DNA of 31,570 bases from Candidatus Woesearchaeota archaeon (GCA_018303645.1 JAGVXR010000029.1:1-31570), one strand, 5' to 3'; counted from the stretch's first letter, positions 7,358 through 15,635 are shown. The notes: generated by a model from the sequence alone, not told the origin. Numbers and translations are program-made.

Positions 7358-8188
7358 ATGGTTACAGTAGGCATAATCGGCGGCACTGGGCAGATGGGTC
7401 ATTTTTTCAGGGGATTTTTTGAGAAAAACAACTGCAAGGTCTTGGTTGCCTCGAGAAAAACAAAATTAAAGCCAGAAAATTGCGCAAGGCAAAGCGATGT
7501 TGTTTTGGTGTCTGTCCCCGTGGATGTTACTGTAAGCACAATAAAAAAAATAGCGCCGTATATAAAAAAAGATTCTTTGCTGATTGACACAACCTCAATA
7601 AAAAAGGAGCCCATTGATGCGATGGTGCACTATTCAAAATGTGAGGTTATAGGGATGCACCCGGTTTTTGGGCCGAACGTAAAGTCATTGAGAAATCAGA
7701 CTATTGTCCTGTGCCCGGCAAGAACCAAAAGATGGCTGAAATGGTTAATGTATATTTTAGAGAAAAATGGCGCAAGGATAAAGATATCAACTCCTGAAAA
7801 ACATGATGAGATGATGTCCGTGATACAAGGCTTAAATCATTTCAGCACTTTAAGCATTGCCCATGCCATGAAAGTGCTTGGCATTGACGTCAAAGAAAGC
7901 TTGGAATATACAAGCCCTATTTACAAGCTTAGGATGGCAATGGTTGGCAGGATATTAAACCATGACCCGAGCCTGTATGCGAGCATAGAGATGATGAATC
8001 CAAAAAATGAGGGTGTGTTGAAAGCTTATGCAGAATCCTCAAAAAAGCTCAGGAAGATAATTGAAACAAAAAATACAAAGGCATTTTTAGAGTATTTTAA
8101 CGAATGCGCTGAATTTTTTGGCGGATTTAAGAAGGAAGCTGAGGTATTAAGCGATTACTTGATAGAGCAGATGGTGAAAAGGAAATGA
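7358..8188 (+). CDS. tyrA: prephenate dehydrogenase
   Basis: It oxidatively decarboxylates prephenate to 4-hydroxyphenylpyruvate on the way to tyrosine. The 276-residue protein has an N-terminal Rossmann loop (VGIIGGTGQMGHFF, residues 4-17), DVVLVSVPVDVT, IDTTSIK, and family motifs GMHPVFGP and HDEMMSVIQGLNHF (substrate and catalytic region), followed by a helical domain. It resembles the dehydrogenase half of the enterobacterial T-protein but carries no chorismate mutase domain and no ACT domain. A GTG at 7349 is in frame and would overlap aroC by four bases; the ATG at 7358, preceded by GTGAT, is preferred. The stop overlaps the pheA start (ATGA). Confidence 0.93.
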   Translation: MVTVGIIGGTGQMGHFFRGFFEKNNCKVLVASRKTKLKPENCARQSDVVLVSVPVDVTVSTIKKIAPYIKKDSLLIDTTSIKKEPIDAMVHYSKCEVIGMHPVFGPNVKSLRNQTIVLCPARTKRWLKWLMYILEKNGARIKISTPEKHDEMMSVIQGLNHFSTLSIAHAMKVLGIDVKESLEYTSPIYKLRMAMVGRILNHDPSLYASIEMMNPKNEGVLKAYAESSKKLRKIIETKNTKAFLEYFNECAEFFGGFKKEAEVLSDYLIEQMVKRK

Positions 8189-8994
8189 AAATAGCAACCC
8201 TTGGCCCGGAAGGCACTTTCAGCCACGAGGCTGCCATGAAGTATGGTAGAAATGCATCAATAATTTTTACAGATACAATAAGGGACGTGTTTGAAGCAGT
8301 TTCTAAAAATAAGGCTGACTGCGGAATTGCACCAATTGAAAACTCCATTGCAGGAACCGTTGGGCAAACTCTGGATTGCCTAGTGGAGTTCGGGCTTAAA
8401 ATAAAGGCAGAGGAGATACTGCCGATAAGCCACAATTTAGTTGGTTTTGGGAATATTAATGGCATAAAAAGATTGTATTCGCACCCGCAGGCTTACGAGC
8501 AGTGCGAGCTGTTTATAAAAAAATATCTCCCAAAAGCTGAAACGATCCAGACATCAAGCAATGGCAAGTCTGCAGAGATAATTTCAAAATCAAAAAATAA
8601 AAATGAAGCCTCAATAATACCAAAAATTGCCGTCGGCATTTACGGGCTGAAAGTGCTTAAAAAGGATGTGCAGGACAATCGCTTTAATGTTACAAGATTT
8701 TTTGTGATTGCAAAGAATGACAGCAAAAAAACCGGCTATGACAGGACAAGCATAGCACTATACCCCCAGGTTGACAGGCCCGGACTTCTTTATGAAATGC
8801 TTGGCGAGTTTGCAAAAAGAAAGATTAACCTGACAAAAATTGAATCAAGGCCTTCAAAAGGCAAGCTTGGCGATTATATTTTTTACATAGACTTTGAGGG
8901 GCATAAATCAGAAAAGCACATAGGAGAAGCCCTAAACCAGCTGGAGAAATCTGCATTTGTAACCGTGCTTGGCAGCTACCGAAGAAAATATTAG
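8185..8994 (+). CDS. pheA: prephenate dehydratase with ACT regulatory domain
   Basis: It converts prephenate to phenylpyruvate on the way to phenylalanine. The first about 175 residues are the catalytic periplasmic-binding-protein-like domain: ATLGPEGTFSHEAA at the start, CGIAPIENSIAGTV, YSHPQAYEQCE, and the catalytic Thr in FNVTRFFVIA. Residues about 185-269 are an ACT domain with the Phe-sensing motif ESRPSKGKLGDYIFYIDF (the family's ESRP). The ACT domain predicts feedback inhibition by phenylalanine. The length (269 aa) is that of a monofunctional enzyme with no chorismate mutase domain. ATGA overlap with tyrA; pheS follows after four bases, linking Phe synthesis to Phe-tRNA charging. Confidence 0.96.
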   Translation: MKIATLGPEGTFSHEAAMKYGRNASIIFTDTIRDVFEAVSKNKADCGIAPIENSIAGTVGQTLDCLVEFGLKIKAEEILPISHNLVGFGNINGIKRLYSHPQAYEQCELFIKKYLPKAETIQTSSNGKSAEIISKSKNKNEASIIPKIAVGIYGLKVLKKDVQDNRFNVTRFFVIAKNDSKKTGYDRTSIALYPQVDRPGLLYEMLGEFAKRKINLTKIESRPSKGKLGDYIFYIDFEGHKSEKHIGEALNQLEKSAFVTVLGSYRRKY

Positions 8995-8998
8995 CAAA

Positions 8999-10519
8999 AT
9001 GGACATCAAGAAACTGGCGGAAAGCCTGAACCCAGTCGAAAGAAAGGTTGTGAAGGTTCTTGATAATTTCAGCTCTTTTCATGACATTGTAAAAATTACC
9101 GGGCTTAAGGATGTCGAAGTTGCAAGGGCATTGCAGTGGCTGCAGAACAAAAATGTAATAAAAATAAATGAAGAGCAAAAAGAGCTTGTTTTTCTTGATG
9201 AAAACGGCGGAAAATACTTGAAATACGGGCTGCCTGAAAAAAAGGTTCTGCAGTCATTGGAAAAGCCGGCTGGCATAAGCGAGTTAAAGGAAAAAGCCAT
9301 GCTAAGCGACGAGGAAATAGCAGTATCACTGGGAGTTTTAAAATCAAAGGCGGCGATTGAGATACAAAAGGGTAAGGATATTATTGTCTCAATGACAGAC
9401 AACGGAAGGCATCTGCTGAAGAAAGGCTTTATTGAAGAGCAGTTTCTCAAAGAGAATTTCCCAAGGGATGCAGCCTCCCTTAATGAAGAGGAAAAATTTG
9501 TTGTTGATAATCTGAGAAAAAGAAAAAAGATAATAAAAGTTGAATTGTCAAAGGTTGTGAGTGCCAAACTTACAGAAACCGGCAAAAAACTGGTTAAAGA
9601 GAAGCTTGATGAGGAGTTGATAGAAAAAGCTACTCAGTCACTGATTAAAACAGGCTCATGGAAAGGCAAGAAGTTCAGGCGCTTTGACGTAAAAATTAAT
9701 GTTCCGCAGGTATTTGCAGGAAGAAAGCAGCACTACAGGAGGTTCCTTGACGAGGTACGGCTGAAGTTCATTGCCCTTGGATTTAAGGAGATGGCAGGGC
9801 CTGTTGTCGAAAGCGATTTCTGGGATATGGACGCATTGTTCATGCCGCAGTTCCATTCTGCAAGGGACATTCACCAGGGCTATTACATAAAAGAGCCAAA
9901 GTATGCAAAAGATTTGCCTGAGGATATTGTAAAAAATGTGAAGGCTGCCCATGAAAACGGGTTTGGAACCGGAAGCAAAGGCTGGCGCTATGGCTTTGAT
10001 GTTAAAAGGACACATAGGCACATCCTGAGAACGCATGACACATCAATATCAGCAAGGACACTTGCGTCTAAGGATCTGAAAATCCCGGGAAAATATTTTC
10101 AGATTTCACGTTGTTTTAGGTATGATGTGATAGATTCAACTCATTTACCTGACTTCAACCAGGTTGGCGGCTTTGTAATCGAGGAAGGCATTAACTTCGG
10201 GCATCTGAAAGCCTTGCTCAGGCTTTTTGCAGAAGAGTTTGCAGAAACAGATGAGATAAGGATAAAGCCAAGCTATTTTCCGTTTACAGAGCCAAGCGCT
10301 GAATTGCAGGCAAAGCACCCAGAGATGGGATGGATAGAGTTGGCAGGTGCTGGGATTTTCCGCCCGGAACTGGTAAAGCCATTGGTTGGAAAAGAAGTTC
10401 CAGTTATTGCGTGGGGAGTTGGATTGGACAGGCTGGCAATGTTCAAGCTCGGAATCAAGGACATAAGACTGCTGTTCAGCCATGACCTGGGGTTTTTAAG
10501 AAATGTTAAGGTGATATAA
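8999..10519 (+). CDS. pheS: phenylalanyl-tRNA synthetase alpha subunit
   Basis: This is the catalytic subunit of the (alpha-beta)2 PheRS that charges tRNA-Phe. The first about 220 residues are the winged-helix repeats typical of archaeal and eukaryotic alpha subunits (DIVKITGLKDVEVARALQWL, then two more). The class II aminoacylation core follows: motif 1 region RRFLDEVRLKFIALGFKEM, motif 2 region YFQISRCFRYDVIDSTHLPDF, and the motif 3 region IAWGVGLDRLAMFKLGIKDI. At 506 residues it is normal for an archaeal PheS. A TTG start at 8969 would overlap pheA by 26 bases; the ATG at 8999, four bases after the pheA stop, is preferred. The partner gene pheT is not adjacent but lies 2.5 kb further on. 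Confidence 0.97.
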   Translation: MDIKKLAESLNPVERKVVKVLDNFSSFHDIVKITGLKDVEVARALQWLQNKNVIKINEEQKELVFLDENGGKYLKYGLPEKKVLQSLEKPAGISELKEKAMLSDEEIAVSLGVLKSKAAIEIQKGKDIIVSMTDNGRHLLKKGFIEEQFLKENFPRDAASLNEEEKFVVDNLRKRKKIIKVELSKVVSAKLTETGKKLVKEKLDEELIEKATQSLIKTGSWKGKKFRRFDVKINVPQVFAGRKQHYRRFLDEVRLKFIALGFKEMAGPVVESDFWDMDALFMPQFHSARDIHQGYYIKEPKYAKDLPEDIVKNVKAAHENGFGTGSKGWRYGFDVKRTHRHILRTHDTSISARTLASKDLKIPGKYFQISRCFRYDVIDSTHLPDFNQVGGFVIEEGINFGHLKALLRLFAEEFAETDEIRIKPSYFPFTEPSAELQAKHPEMGWIELAGAGIFRPELVKPLVGKEVPVIAWGVGLDRLAMFKLGIKDIRLLFSHDLGFLRNVKVI

Positions 10520-11293
10520 ATGGTAAAATTTGGAAGATTAACAAAACCGAGCGAGGATATAGAAAAAGAGATTAAAAAAATTAAAAGATTAGGTTTTGAT
10601 TATGTGGAAATTGGGATAGAAGCTCCTGCTATACTTTTTTACAAAAAAAATGAATTTGCTATATTAAAATCTTTGAAAGAATTTAAGCATAGTACTATCG
10701 GCCATACAACCTGGTGGTATGAATTAGGTTCGCCCTTTCCTAGCGTAAGAAAGGGTTGGATTGAACAGGCAAAAGCCGATATGAGAATTGCGAATGCATT
10801 TGGAATAAAATTGTTGAATTTTCACTTTTTGGTTCTTAGTAAATTTTTATTGCAAAATAAAATATCAAGGCAGATTATATTAGAGAATTATGTGAGTAGT
10901 CTTAATGAGTTGTCGAAGTTTGCAAAAAAGGTTAATATGATATTAATGCTTGAAAATGGTGATGAAAAATTTGAGTATTATAAATATGTTTTAGATAGAG
11001 CCCCGCACATTAAAGTTCACTTTGATATTGGTCATGCTTTTTTATCTGGAGGAATGAAAACAATAAAAAAATTTGTTTCTTATTTTCGAGATGAAATTGA
11101 ACATGTTCATGCCCATGATAATCATGGAAAACAAGACGAACACTTAGCTTTGAGGAAGGGAAAAATAAACTGGAAGGAAGTTATTTATACACTTAAAAAA
11201 TATAATTACGATAAAACTATTACATTCGAAGTTTTTAAATCAGATAAAGACTTGATTAAATCAAGAGAATATTTCAGAAAACTCTGGGATTAG
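10520..11293 (+). CDS. xylose isomerase-like TIM barrel protein (sugar phosphate isomerase/epimerase family)
   Basis: The 257-residue protein fits the AP endonuclease 2/xylose isomerase-like TIM barrel superfamily. Probable metal ligands are the Glu in MLENGDE, Asp and His in VHFDIGHAF, the histidines in HVHAHDNHG and the Glu in ITFEVF; GFDYVEIGIE marks the second barrel strand. Family members are sugar isomerases, epimerases or AP endonucleases; the short length and absence of the EndoIV nine-ligand set favour an isomerase-like enzyme, but the substrate cannot be told. The ATG directly abuts the pheS TAA and uses GGTGAT at the end of pheS as ribosome binding site. It is visibly AT-richer than pheS (Leu mostly TTA/TTG, many ATA codons), which suggests a separate origin from the operon. 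Confidence 0.8.
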   Translation: MVKFGRLTKPSEDIEKEIKKIKRLGFDYVEIGIEAPAILFYKKNEFAILKSLKEFKHSTIGHTTWWYELGSPFPSVRKGWIEQAKADMRIANAFGIKLLNFHFLVLSKFLLQNKISRQIILENYVSSLNELSKFAKKVNMILMLENGDEKFEYYKYVLDRAPHIKVHFDIGHAFLSGGMKTIKKFVSYFRDEIEHVHAHDNHGKQDEHLALRKGKINWKEVIYTLKKYNYDKTITFEVFKSDKDLIKSREYFRKLWD

Positions 11294-11295
11294 AT

Positions 11296-11475
11296 ATGAA
11301 AATCCATTACACAAAGATATGCCCGAAATGCGGAACAATCCCTCAAATAAGAACAGATTTTATCCAAATATTAGCGCCAACTCCAGAAAAATGCAGAAAA
11401 TGCGGTTACTCTGGTTTGTTTCCAGAAATTAATATCAACGAAATTGAAGAATTTAAAAAGAAAATAAGTTTATAG
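11296..11475 (+). CDS. small zinc-ribbon protein (59 aa)
   Basis: ATG at 11296 follows the previous stop by two bases and the frame ends at TAG 11473-11475. The product has two CxxC knuckles, CPKCG at residues 9-13 and CRKCG at 33-37, separated by 20 residues (19-24 is common for rubredoxin-like zinc ribbons), followed by GYSGLFPEIN and a basic, helical-looking tail. It most likely binds one zinc ion. No function can be assigned; similar small ribbons occur in nucleic-acid-binding or assembly factors. It is AT-rich like its two neighbours and belongs to the three-gene block between pheS and pheT. Confidence 0.7.
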   Translation: MKIHYTKICPKCGTIPQIRTDFIQILAPTPEKCRKCGYSGLFPEININEIEEFKKKISL

Positions 11476-11480
11476 AAAAA

Positions 11481-13022
11481 ATGACAATGATTGAATCTAT
11501 AAAAAAACTATTGAGTAGAAATAAATCAAAAGTTCCTCAATGGGAATTTAGCAAAAAACTTGGAATTTTAGAAGAAGATTTAAGAATTAGGGGTTATCTT
11601 AAAGAAAAAGTAAACTACATTAAACTTTTTTTACGAGATTTTAATTCATCTAAAGGTAAGGGAGAACTTGAAGAAACCCGAGAGTATGTTTTAAAAATAA
11701 AAATTGGGATAGACAAACAGTTCGAAGTTATTGGTGATATAAAGAAAAAACTTTTAGAATTAGGAAATAAAGCCAGGAGTAAAAAGTTTAAATTAAGTCT
11801 TCAGAAATTAGAAAAAATCTTGACAAATTCGAATATAGTTCTTAATAAACAACTAAAATTGATTGGAGAATGTATTGGAGAAGATATTGGAATTTTTCAT
11901 TACAGAATAAGCGAATTAAATGGGTATTTAACAGAAGAAAAAGATTTGTTCTCACAAGAAATTTCCTTAGAGGCCGATATGGTGAATTTAATGCGGATGC
12001 ATCAACAAAGCCTAGCTAAAAATAAGATTTTGATGGAAATTGCCAAGGGAAATGGACTTGAAGTAATTAATAAAATAGGATGGAAAAATTTTAGGAGTGC
12101 ACTAATTCAGATGTCTTATGCGGGTATAATAGAAGAACAAACAAGACAAATTTTAGAATTGCGAAAGGACATATACACCTATGATTATATACAATCATTA
12201 CCTAATGATGGAAGAGATAGACTTATTAAACAAATAATAAAAAGGAATAGGACTGAATATGATGCTGTTGGGAGTCTCATAAACAGAGGGATACACAAAG
12301 ACCAAGTTTTCTACTCCACTATTGCCCAAGGAAAATTTGTTGTTATTGGTTATAATAGTGTCTTTTTCAAATTGGAAAGCCAGCCGTGCACTAGGTTGTA
12401 TATCGCCCCACCTTATTTTTTAATACGGGTATTTTTTGAAAAGTTGATAAATGAATTAAGTAAAAAAGTCATTGTTGATAAGGAGGGTGACATTTTCACG
12501 TTCATAGAAGTCGCACTAAACTTCTCTCCATATCCTGATGAGGTGAGTTTATATATATATAATGGAATTATAGTTTATGTAGCTGAAATTCTTATCTCTG
12601 GAGAAATTAAAAGTAAAGTAATGGAAGCCTTAGCAGATAGTATCCTAAAGTGCATAGGTGTTTATAAGGAATTCGGAGCCCTCAGTTTTAAAAGAGCGTA
12701 TGGAGCAGTATTCGATAACTTTTACTTAGAACAAATCAGGGAGACCGCCATAATAGATTTGTTGATGCCATTAAATCAAAATATTTTGGTTGGAATGATT
12801 GAGGTTCAACATGGTGAATCTTATCACGATGAAGCAGAGTCTATTGCACATGAATTTGGATTTTATCCCTACATAATGAGTAGGCCTTACAATACCTTTG
12901 GACGTAAGGTCGATGTTAGTCATTTAGACAAAATTTCTGAATCTATTCGAAAGGTAGATAAATCAAAATTAATAAGAGGGAGATTACCAAATATACCGTC
13001 ATTAATTAAAACATTTAAATAA
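11481..13022 (+). CDS. unrecognised 513-aa protein
   Basis: I do not recognise this protein. ATG at 11481 lies five bases after the zinc-ribbon stop (a second ATG at 11487 is possible). The first about 190 residues are rich in Lys, Glu, Leu and Ile with long helical stretches, consistent with coiled coil or helical bundle. The middle (about 280-420) is more hydrophobic and globular (RLYIAPPYFLIRVFFEKL, LYIYNGIIVYVAEILISG), without a convincing membrane helix. The end has MIEVQHGESYHDEAESIAHEFGF and RPYNTFGRKVDVSHLDK, with His/Glu clusters that could bind metal but match no motif known to me. Strongly AT-rich and TTA/ATA-rich compared with pheS and pheT, so probably acquired. Its stop is six bases before pheT. 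Confidence 0.75.
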   Translation: MTMIESIKKLLSRNKSKVPQWEFSKKLGILEEDLRIRGYLKEKVNYIKLFLRDFNSSKGKGELEETREYVLKIKIGIDKQFEVIGDIKKKLLELGNKARSKKFKLSLQKLEKILTNSNIVLNKQLKLIGECIGEDIGIFHYRISELNGYLTEEKDLFSQEISLEADMVNLMRMHQQSLAKNKILMEIAKGNGLEVINKIGWKNFRSALIQMSYAGIIEEQTRQILELRKDIYTYDYIQSLPNDGRDRLIKQIIKRNRTEYDAVGSLINRGIHKDQVFYSTIAQGKFVVIGYNSVFFKLESQPCTRLYIAPPYFLIRVFFEKLINELSKKVIVDKEGDIFTFIEVALNFSPYPDEVSLYIYNGIIVYVAEILISGEIKSKVMEALADSILKCIGVYKEFGALSFKRAYGAVFDNFYLEQIRETAIIDLLMPLNQNILVGMIEVQHGESYHDEAESIAHEFGFYPYIMSRPYNTFGRKVDVSHLDKISESIRKVDKSKLIRGRLPNIPSLIKTFK

Positions 13023-13028
13023 CATCAA

Positions 13029-14687
13029 ATGCCAACCATAACCTTTTCATTGAAAGATTTGCAGCGTTTGGTAGGCAAAAAACTGGCAATTGGGGAAGTC
13101 AGCGAGCTTGCGCATTACGGAAAAGGCGATTTGGAGAACTATGACGAAGAAGCTGATGAGGTTAAAATAGATTTTGGCGACACCAACCTGCCTTACCTAT
13201 GGAGCGCTGAGGGATTTGCACGATTGATAAAGGGAATACTCGGAATGCAAAAAGGCTTTCCTGAAATAAAGCTGCAAAAAGGCGATTATCAAGTCATTGT
13301 TGACAAATCTGTTGCGAAGATAAGGCCTTTCATTGCGTGCTTTGCCGCAAAAGGGCAGAAAATTGATGAGTATCTCCTTAAGCAGCTTGTCCAGCTGCAG
13401 GAAAAATTCTGCGAAACTTACGGCAGGAGAAGGCAAAAAGTGTCAATTGGATTGTATTCCTATAAAAGGCTGAAGTTTCCAGTGCATTACAGGGCTGTTG
13501 AGCCGCTTGCAGTTGAGTTTATCCCGTTGGAATTCAAGGCAAAAATGAATCTGAGGGAGATGCTTGCAGAGCATCCGAAAGGAAAGGAGTATGCATGGAT
13601 TCTTGACGGGCTTGAAAAGTATCCTGTTTTGATTGATGACAAAAACGAGGTTATGAGCTTTATTCCCATAATAAATTCAAATTTTACCGGCAAATTGGAG
13701 GTTGGTGATGAAAACCTGTTCTTTGAGGCAACTGGCACTGATGAGGAAGCTGTCAATTTGGCTGCAAACATTTTTGCTTATGCCCTGCACGACAGGAACT
13801 TTGATATTTATTCTGCCGAAATGAAATACCCTGACAGAAAGGTGGTTATTCCCGATACCAAAAAAGAGGCTGTTCAGATAAAAAACGAGCAGATAAATAA
13901 TTTGTTTGGGCTGGAGCTGAAGGAAAGCGAGGTAAAGCATCTGCTTGAAAAATCCAGGTATAATTTCAGGGATTACAAAGTAGAGGTTCCCGCTTACAGA
14001 AAAGACATACTGCACCCTTATGATATAATCGAGGATATCGGTATAATGTACGGTTTTGATAAAATAAAGGAATTGCCGCTAACAACTTTCACAATCGGCT
14101 CAACTTTAAAGATAAATGAATTTATTGATAAGGTAAGGGAAATTATTGCAGGACTTGGGTATCAGGAAGTAATGAGCCCCGTACTGACAAACAAGGAGTT
14201 TCTTTACAAAAAGATGTATATGGAAGATTTCGGGACTATCGAGATAGAGGATTATATGTCAGAAACTTATTCTGCCGTAAGAAGCTGGGTTCTGCCGAAT
14301 ATGATGGAAGTGTTTTCAAAGAACAAGCATGTTGAATTTCCGCAGAAAATATTTGAGGAAGGGCTTGTTAACATAAGAAAAAGCGATTCGATTGTAGAGT
14401 GCAGCAGAATCGCTATTGCAGCATCGCATGAAAGTGCAAATTATACTGAGATAAGGCAAGTGCTTGATTACGTAATGAAGTGCTTTGGGCTAAAGTGCGA
14501 CATTGAGGAAGCGGAGCATAATTCATTCATTGAAGGGAGATGCGCAAGAGCAATCGTAAAAGGAAAGAAAGTTGCTTATTTGGGAGAAATTAACCCGCAG
14601 GTTCTGGAAAACTGGAATCTGGAAATGCCTGTTGCCGCTATGGAGTTGAATTTGACAGAACTGTTTAAGATGATTAAAAATAAATAA
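13029..14687 (+). CDS. pheT: phenylalanyl-tRNA synthetase beta subunit, archaeal/eukaryal type
   Basis: Partner of PheS in the (alpha-beta)2 enzyme; it carries the editing site and structural domains. At 552 residues it is the short archaeal/eukaryal form, without the bacterial EMAP-like (B2) and C-terminal anticodon-binding domains. The order seen is the B1 region (PTITFSLKDLQRLVGKKL), the B3/B4 editing domain (about 100-260, RRQKVSIGLYSYKRLKFPVHYRA), the B5 domain (about 270-350, ending PAYRKDILHPYDIIEDIGIMYGF), then the catalytic-like core (INEFIDKVREIIAGLGYQEV to the end). No clear ribosome binding site precedes the ATG, unlike its upstream neighbours. It meets the L14e gene tail to tail with three bases between stops. 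Confidence 0.96.
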   Translation: MPTITFSLKDLQRLVGKKLAIGEVSELAHYGKGDLENYDEEADEVKIDFGDTNLPYLWSAEGFARLIKGILGMQKGFPEIKLQKGDYQVIVDKSVAKIRPFIACFAAKGQKIDEYLLKQLVQLQEKFCETYGRRRQKVSIGLYSYKRLKFPVHYRAVEPLAVEFIPLEFKAKMNLREMLAEHPKGKEYAWILDGLEKYPVLIDDKNEVMSFIPIINSNFTGKLEVGDENLFFEATGTDEEAVNLAANIFAYALHDRNFDIYSAEMKYPDRKVVIPDTKKEAVQIKNEQINNLFGLELKESEVKHLLEKSRYNFRDYKVEVPAYRKDILHPYDIIEDIGIMYGFDKIKELPLTTFTIGSTLKINEFIDKVREIIAGLGYQEVMSPVLTNKEFLYKKMYMEDFGTIEIEDYMSETYSAVRSWVLPNMMEVFSKNKHVEFPQKIFEEGLVNIRKSDSIVECSRIAIAASHESANYTEIRQVLDYVMKCFGLKCDIEEAEHNSFIEGRCARAIVKGKKVAYLGEINPQVLENWNLEMPVAAMELNLTELFKMIKNK

Positions 14688-14690
14688 AAA

Positions 14691-15197
14691 TCACTCCTTT
14701 TTCTTAGGAGCTGTCTTCTTCTGGGCAGCTTTCTTCTCAATTGGCTTTGATTCTTTCTTTTCCTTGTGCTCTTTGTGTTCGTGTTTTTCTTCAGCCAGCC
14801 CAGCCTTCTCCTCCAAAGTCGCTTCTTTGCTCTCTTCTTTTTCTTCCTTTCTCTTTGGCTTGAATATGTCCCTTAATTTTCTCTTTTCTTCCTTCTGCTC
14901 CCTCAACTGCTCTGGGGTTTTTCTTTTTGCCTTTGGCCTCTGTGTTTTTGGCTTTGGTTTTGTCTGCCTTGCCTTCAAGCCCAGTTCTTCAAAGGCTTTT
15001 GCAACAGCATCATGAGAGGCATTCTTTTCTATCTTTATTATCTGGTTTAACGGCTCTAGGTGAAGGATATTGACTTTTCTTCTTCTTGTTTCACCGTCAA
15101 TCATAACATATTTGTCATCAAGAATGTCTATTACCGCTCCTTTTTTGCCAGCATCCCTGCCGGCAATCTTAACCATAATTCTTCCAACTTCAATCAT
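14691..15197 (-). CDS. rpl14e: large ribosomal subunit protein L14e (eL14) with long charged C-terminal extension
   Basis: Residues 1 to about 80 match archaeal L14e: MIEVGRIMVKIAGRDAGKKGAVID with the KOW motif, then YVMIDGETRRRKVNILHLEPL, which includes the RRRKVN stretch typical of the family. Archaeal L14e normally ends near 80-95 residues; here about 85 more follow, made almost wholly of Lys, Glu, Ala, Pro and Gln (KPKPKTQRPKAKRK to KKTAPKKKE), probably unstructured. A strong GGAGG site lies upstream at about 15203-15207. In many archaea cmk lies between L34e and L14e and cbf5 follows; neither is here. The gene converges on pheT. Confidence 0.9.
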   Translation of the reverse strand: MIEVGRIMVKIAGRDAGKKGAVIDILDDKYVMIDGETRRRKVNILHLEPLNQIIKIEKNASHDAVAKAFEELGLKARQTKPKPKTQRPKAKRKTPEQLREQKEEKRKLRDIFKPKRKEEKEESKEATLEEKAGLAEEKHEHKEHKEKKESKPIEKKAAQKKTAPKKKE

Positions 15198-15347
15198 TTT
15201 GTTCCTCCAATCACATCAAACTAGCAGTGTCGCCATCTGCTTAAGTGATTTCTTTGTTGTTTTATTATGTTTGATTATGAAAATTTTTCAATCCGTCTGC
15301 GACGAATTTTTAATATTATTTTGATTTTATGTATGAGTTATCTTTCC
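15198..15347 (-). other. 150-base gap between L34e and L14e
   Basis: On the minus strand this region ends with a strong Shine-Dalgarno sequence for L14e (GGAGG, about 15203-15207). A small hairpin (AGCAG/CTGCT at 15223-15227 and 15237-15241, 9-base loop) precedes it. No convincing TATA box is visible, so L14e may be read from the L34e promoter. The cmk gene found here in many archaea is absent, and no tRNA or recognisable small RNA is seen. Confidence 0.4.
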
Positions 15348-15614
15348 TTATTGTCTTACCTTATCAATTATATTTTTTCTCATGCACCTGCTGCACAGCA
15401 CTCCGCCAAACGGCCTTTCGGGCCTTTTCTTCGTCTTTGCCATGCTTCTCATCTTATAAGGCAGCTCCCTTGGGACTCCCTTCAGCACGCTTCCGCAATT
15501 GCCGCATCTTGCAGCTTTTGGCTTTTTTCTCTTGAAATGGATGAGTGTCCTTCCGCCTGGAACTCTCCTGAATATCTTTCTCAAGCTTCTCGACCTTAAT
15601 CTTGGCGCTGGCAT
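15348..15614 (-). CDS. rpl34e: large ribosomal subunit protein L34e (eL34)
   Basis: The 88-residue product from ATG 15614 matches archaeal L34e: MPAPRLRSRSLRKIFRRVPG at the start, then HFKRKKPKAARCGNCGSVLKG and ERPFGGVLCSRCMRKNIID, giving a CxxC plus CxxC zinc-binding arrangement. A longer frame up to 15707 exists but has non-homologous sequence, and a TATA box lies inside it. That TATA box (15636-15643) is centred about 25 bases before the ATG, so the mRNA is predicted to be leaderless or nearly so. The gene is divergent from the pilin-like gene. Confidence 0.93.
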   Translation of the reverse strand: MPAPRLRSRSLRKIFRRVPGGRTLIHFKRKKPKAARCGNCGSVLKGVPRELPYKMRSMAKTKKRPERPFGGVLCSRCMRKNIIDKVRQ

Positions 15615-15635
15615 AGACTTGGTAGAATATATCAA

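Noticed and set aside
10520..13022. Insertion sequence or integrative element between pheS and pheT
   Set aside because: No transposase or integrase, no terminal inverted repeats and no flanking direct repeats are visible; it is described only as an AT-rich gene block.
15198..15347. C/D box small RNA in the L34e-L14e gap
   Set aside because: Although TGATG-like strings occur, no C, D', C', D arrangement with proper spacing can be made.
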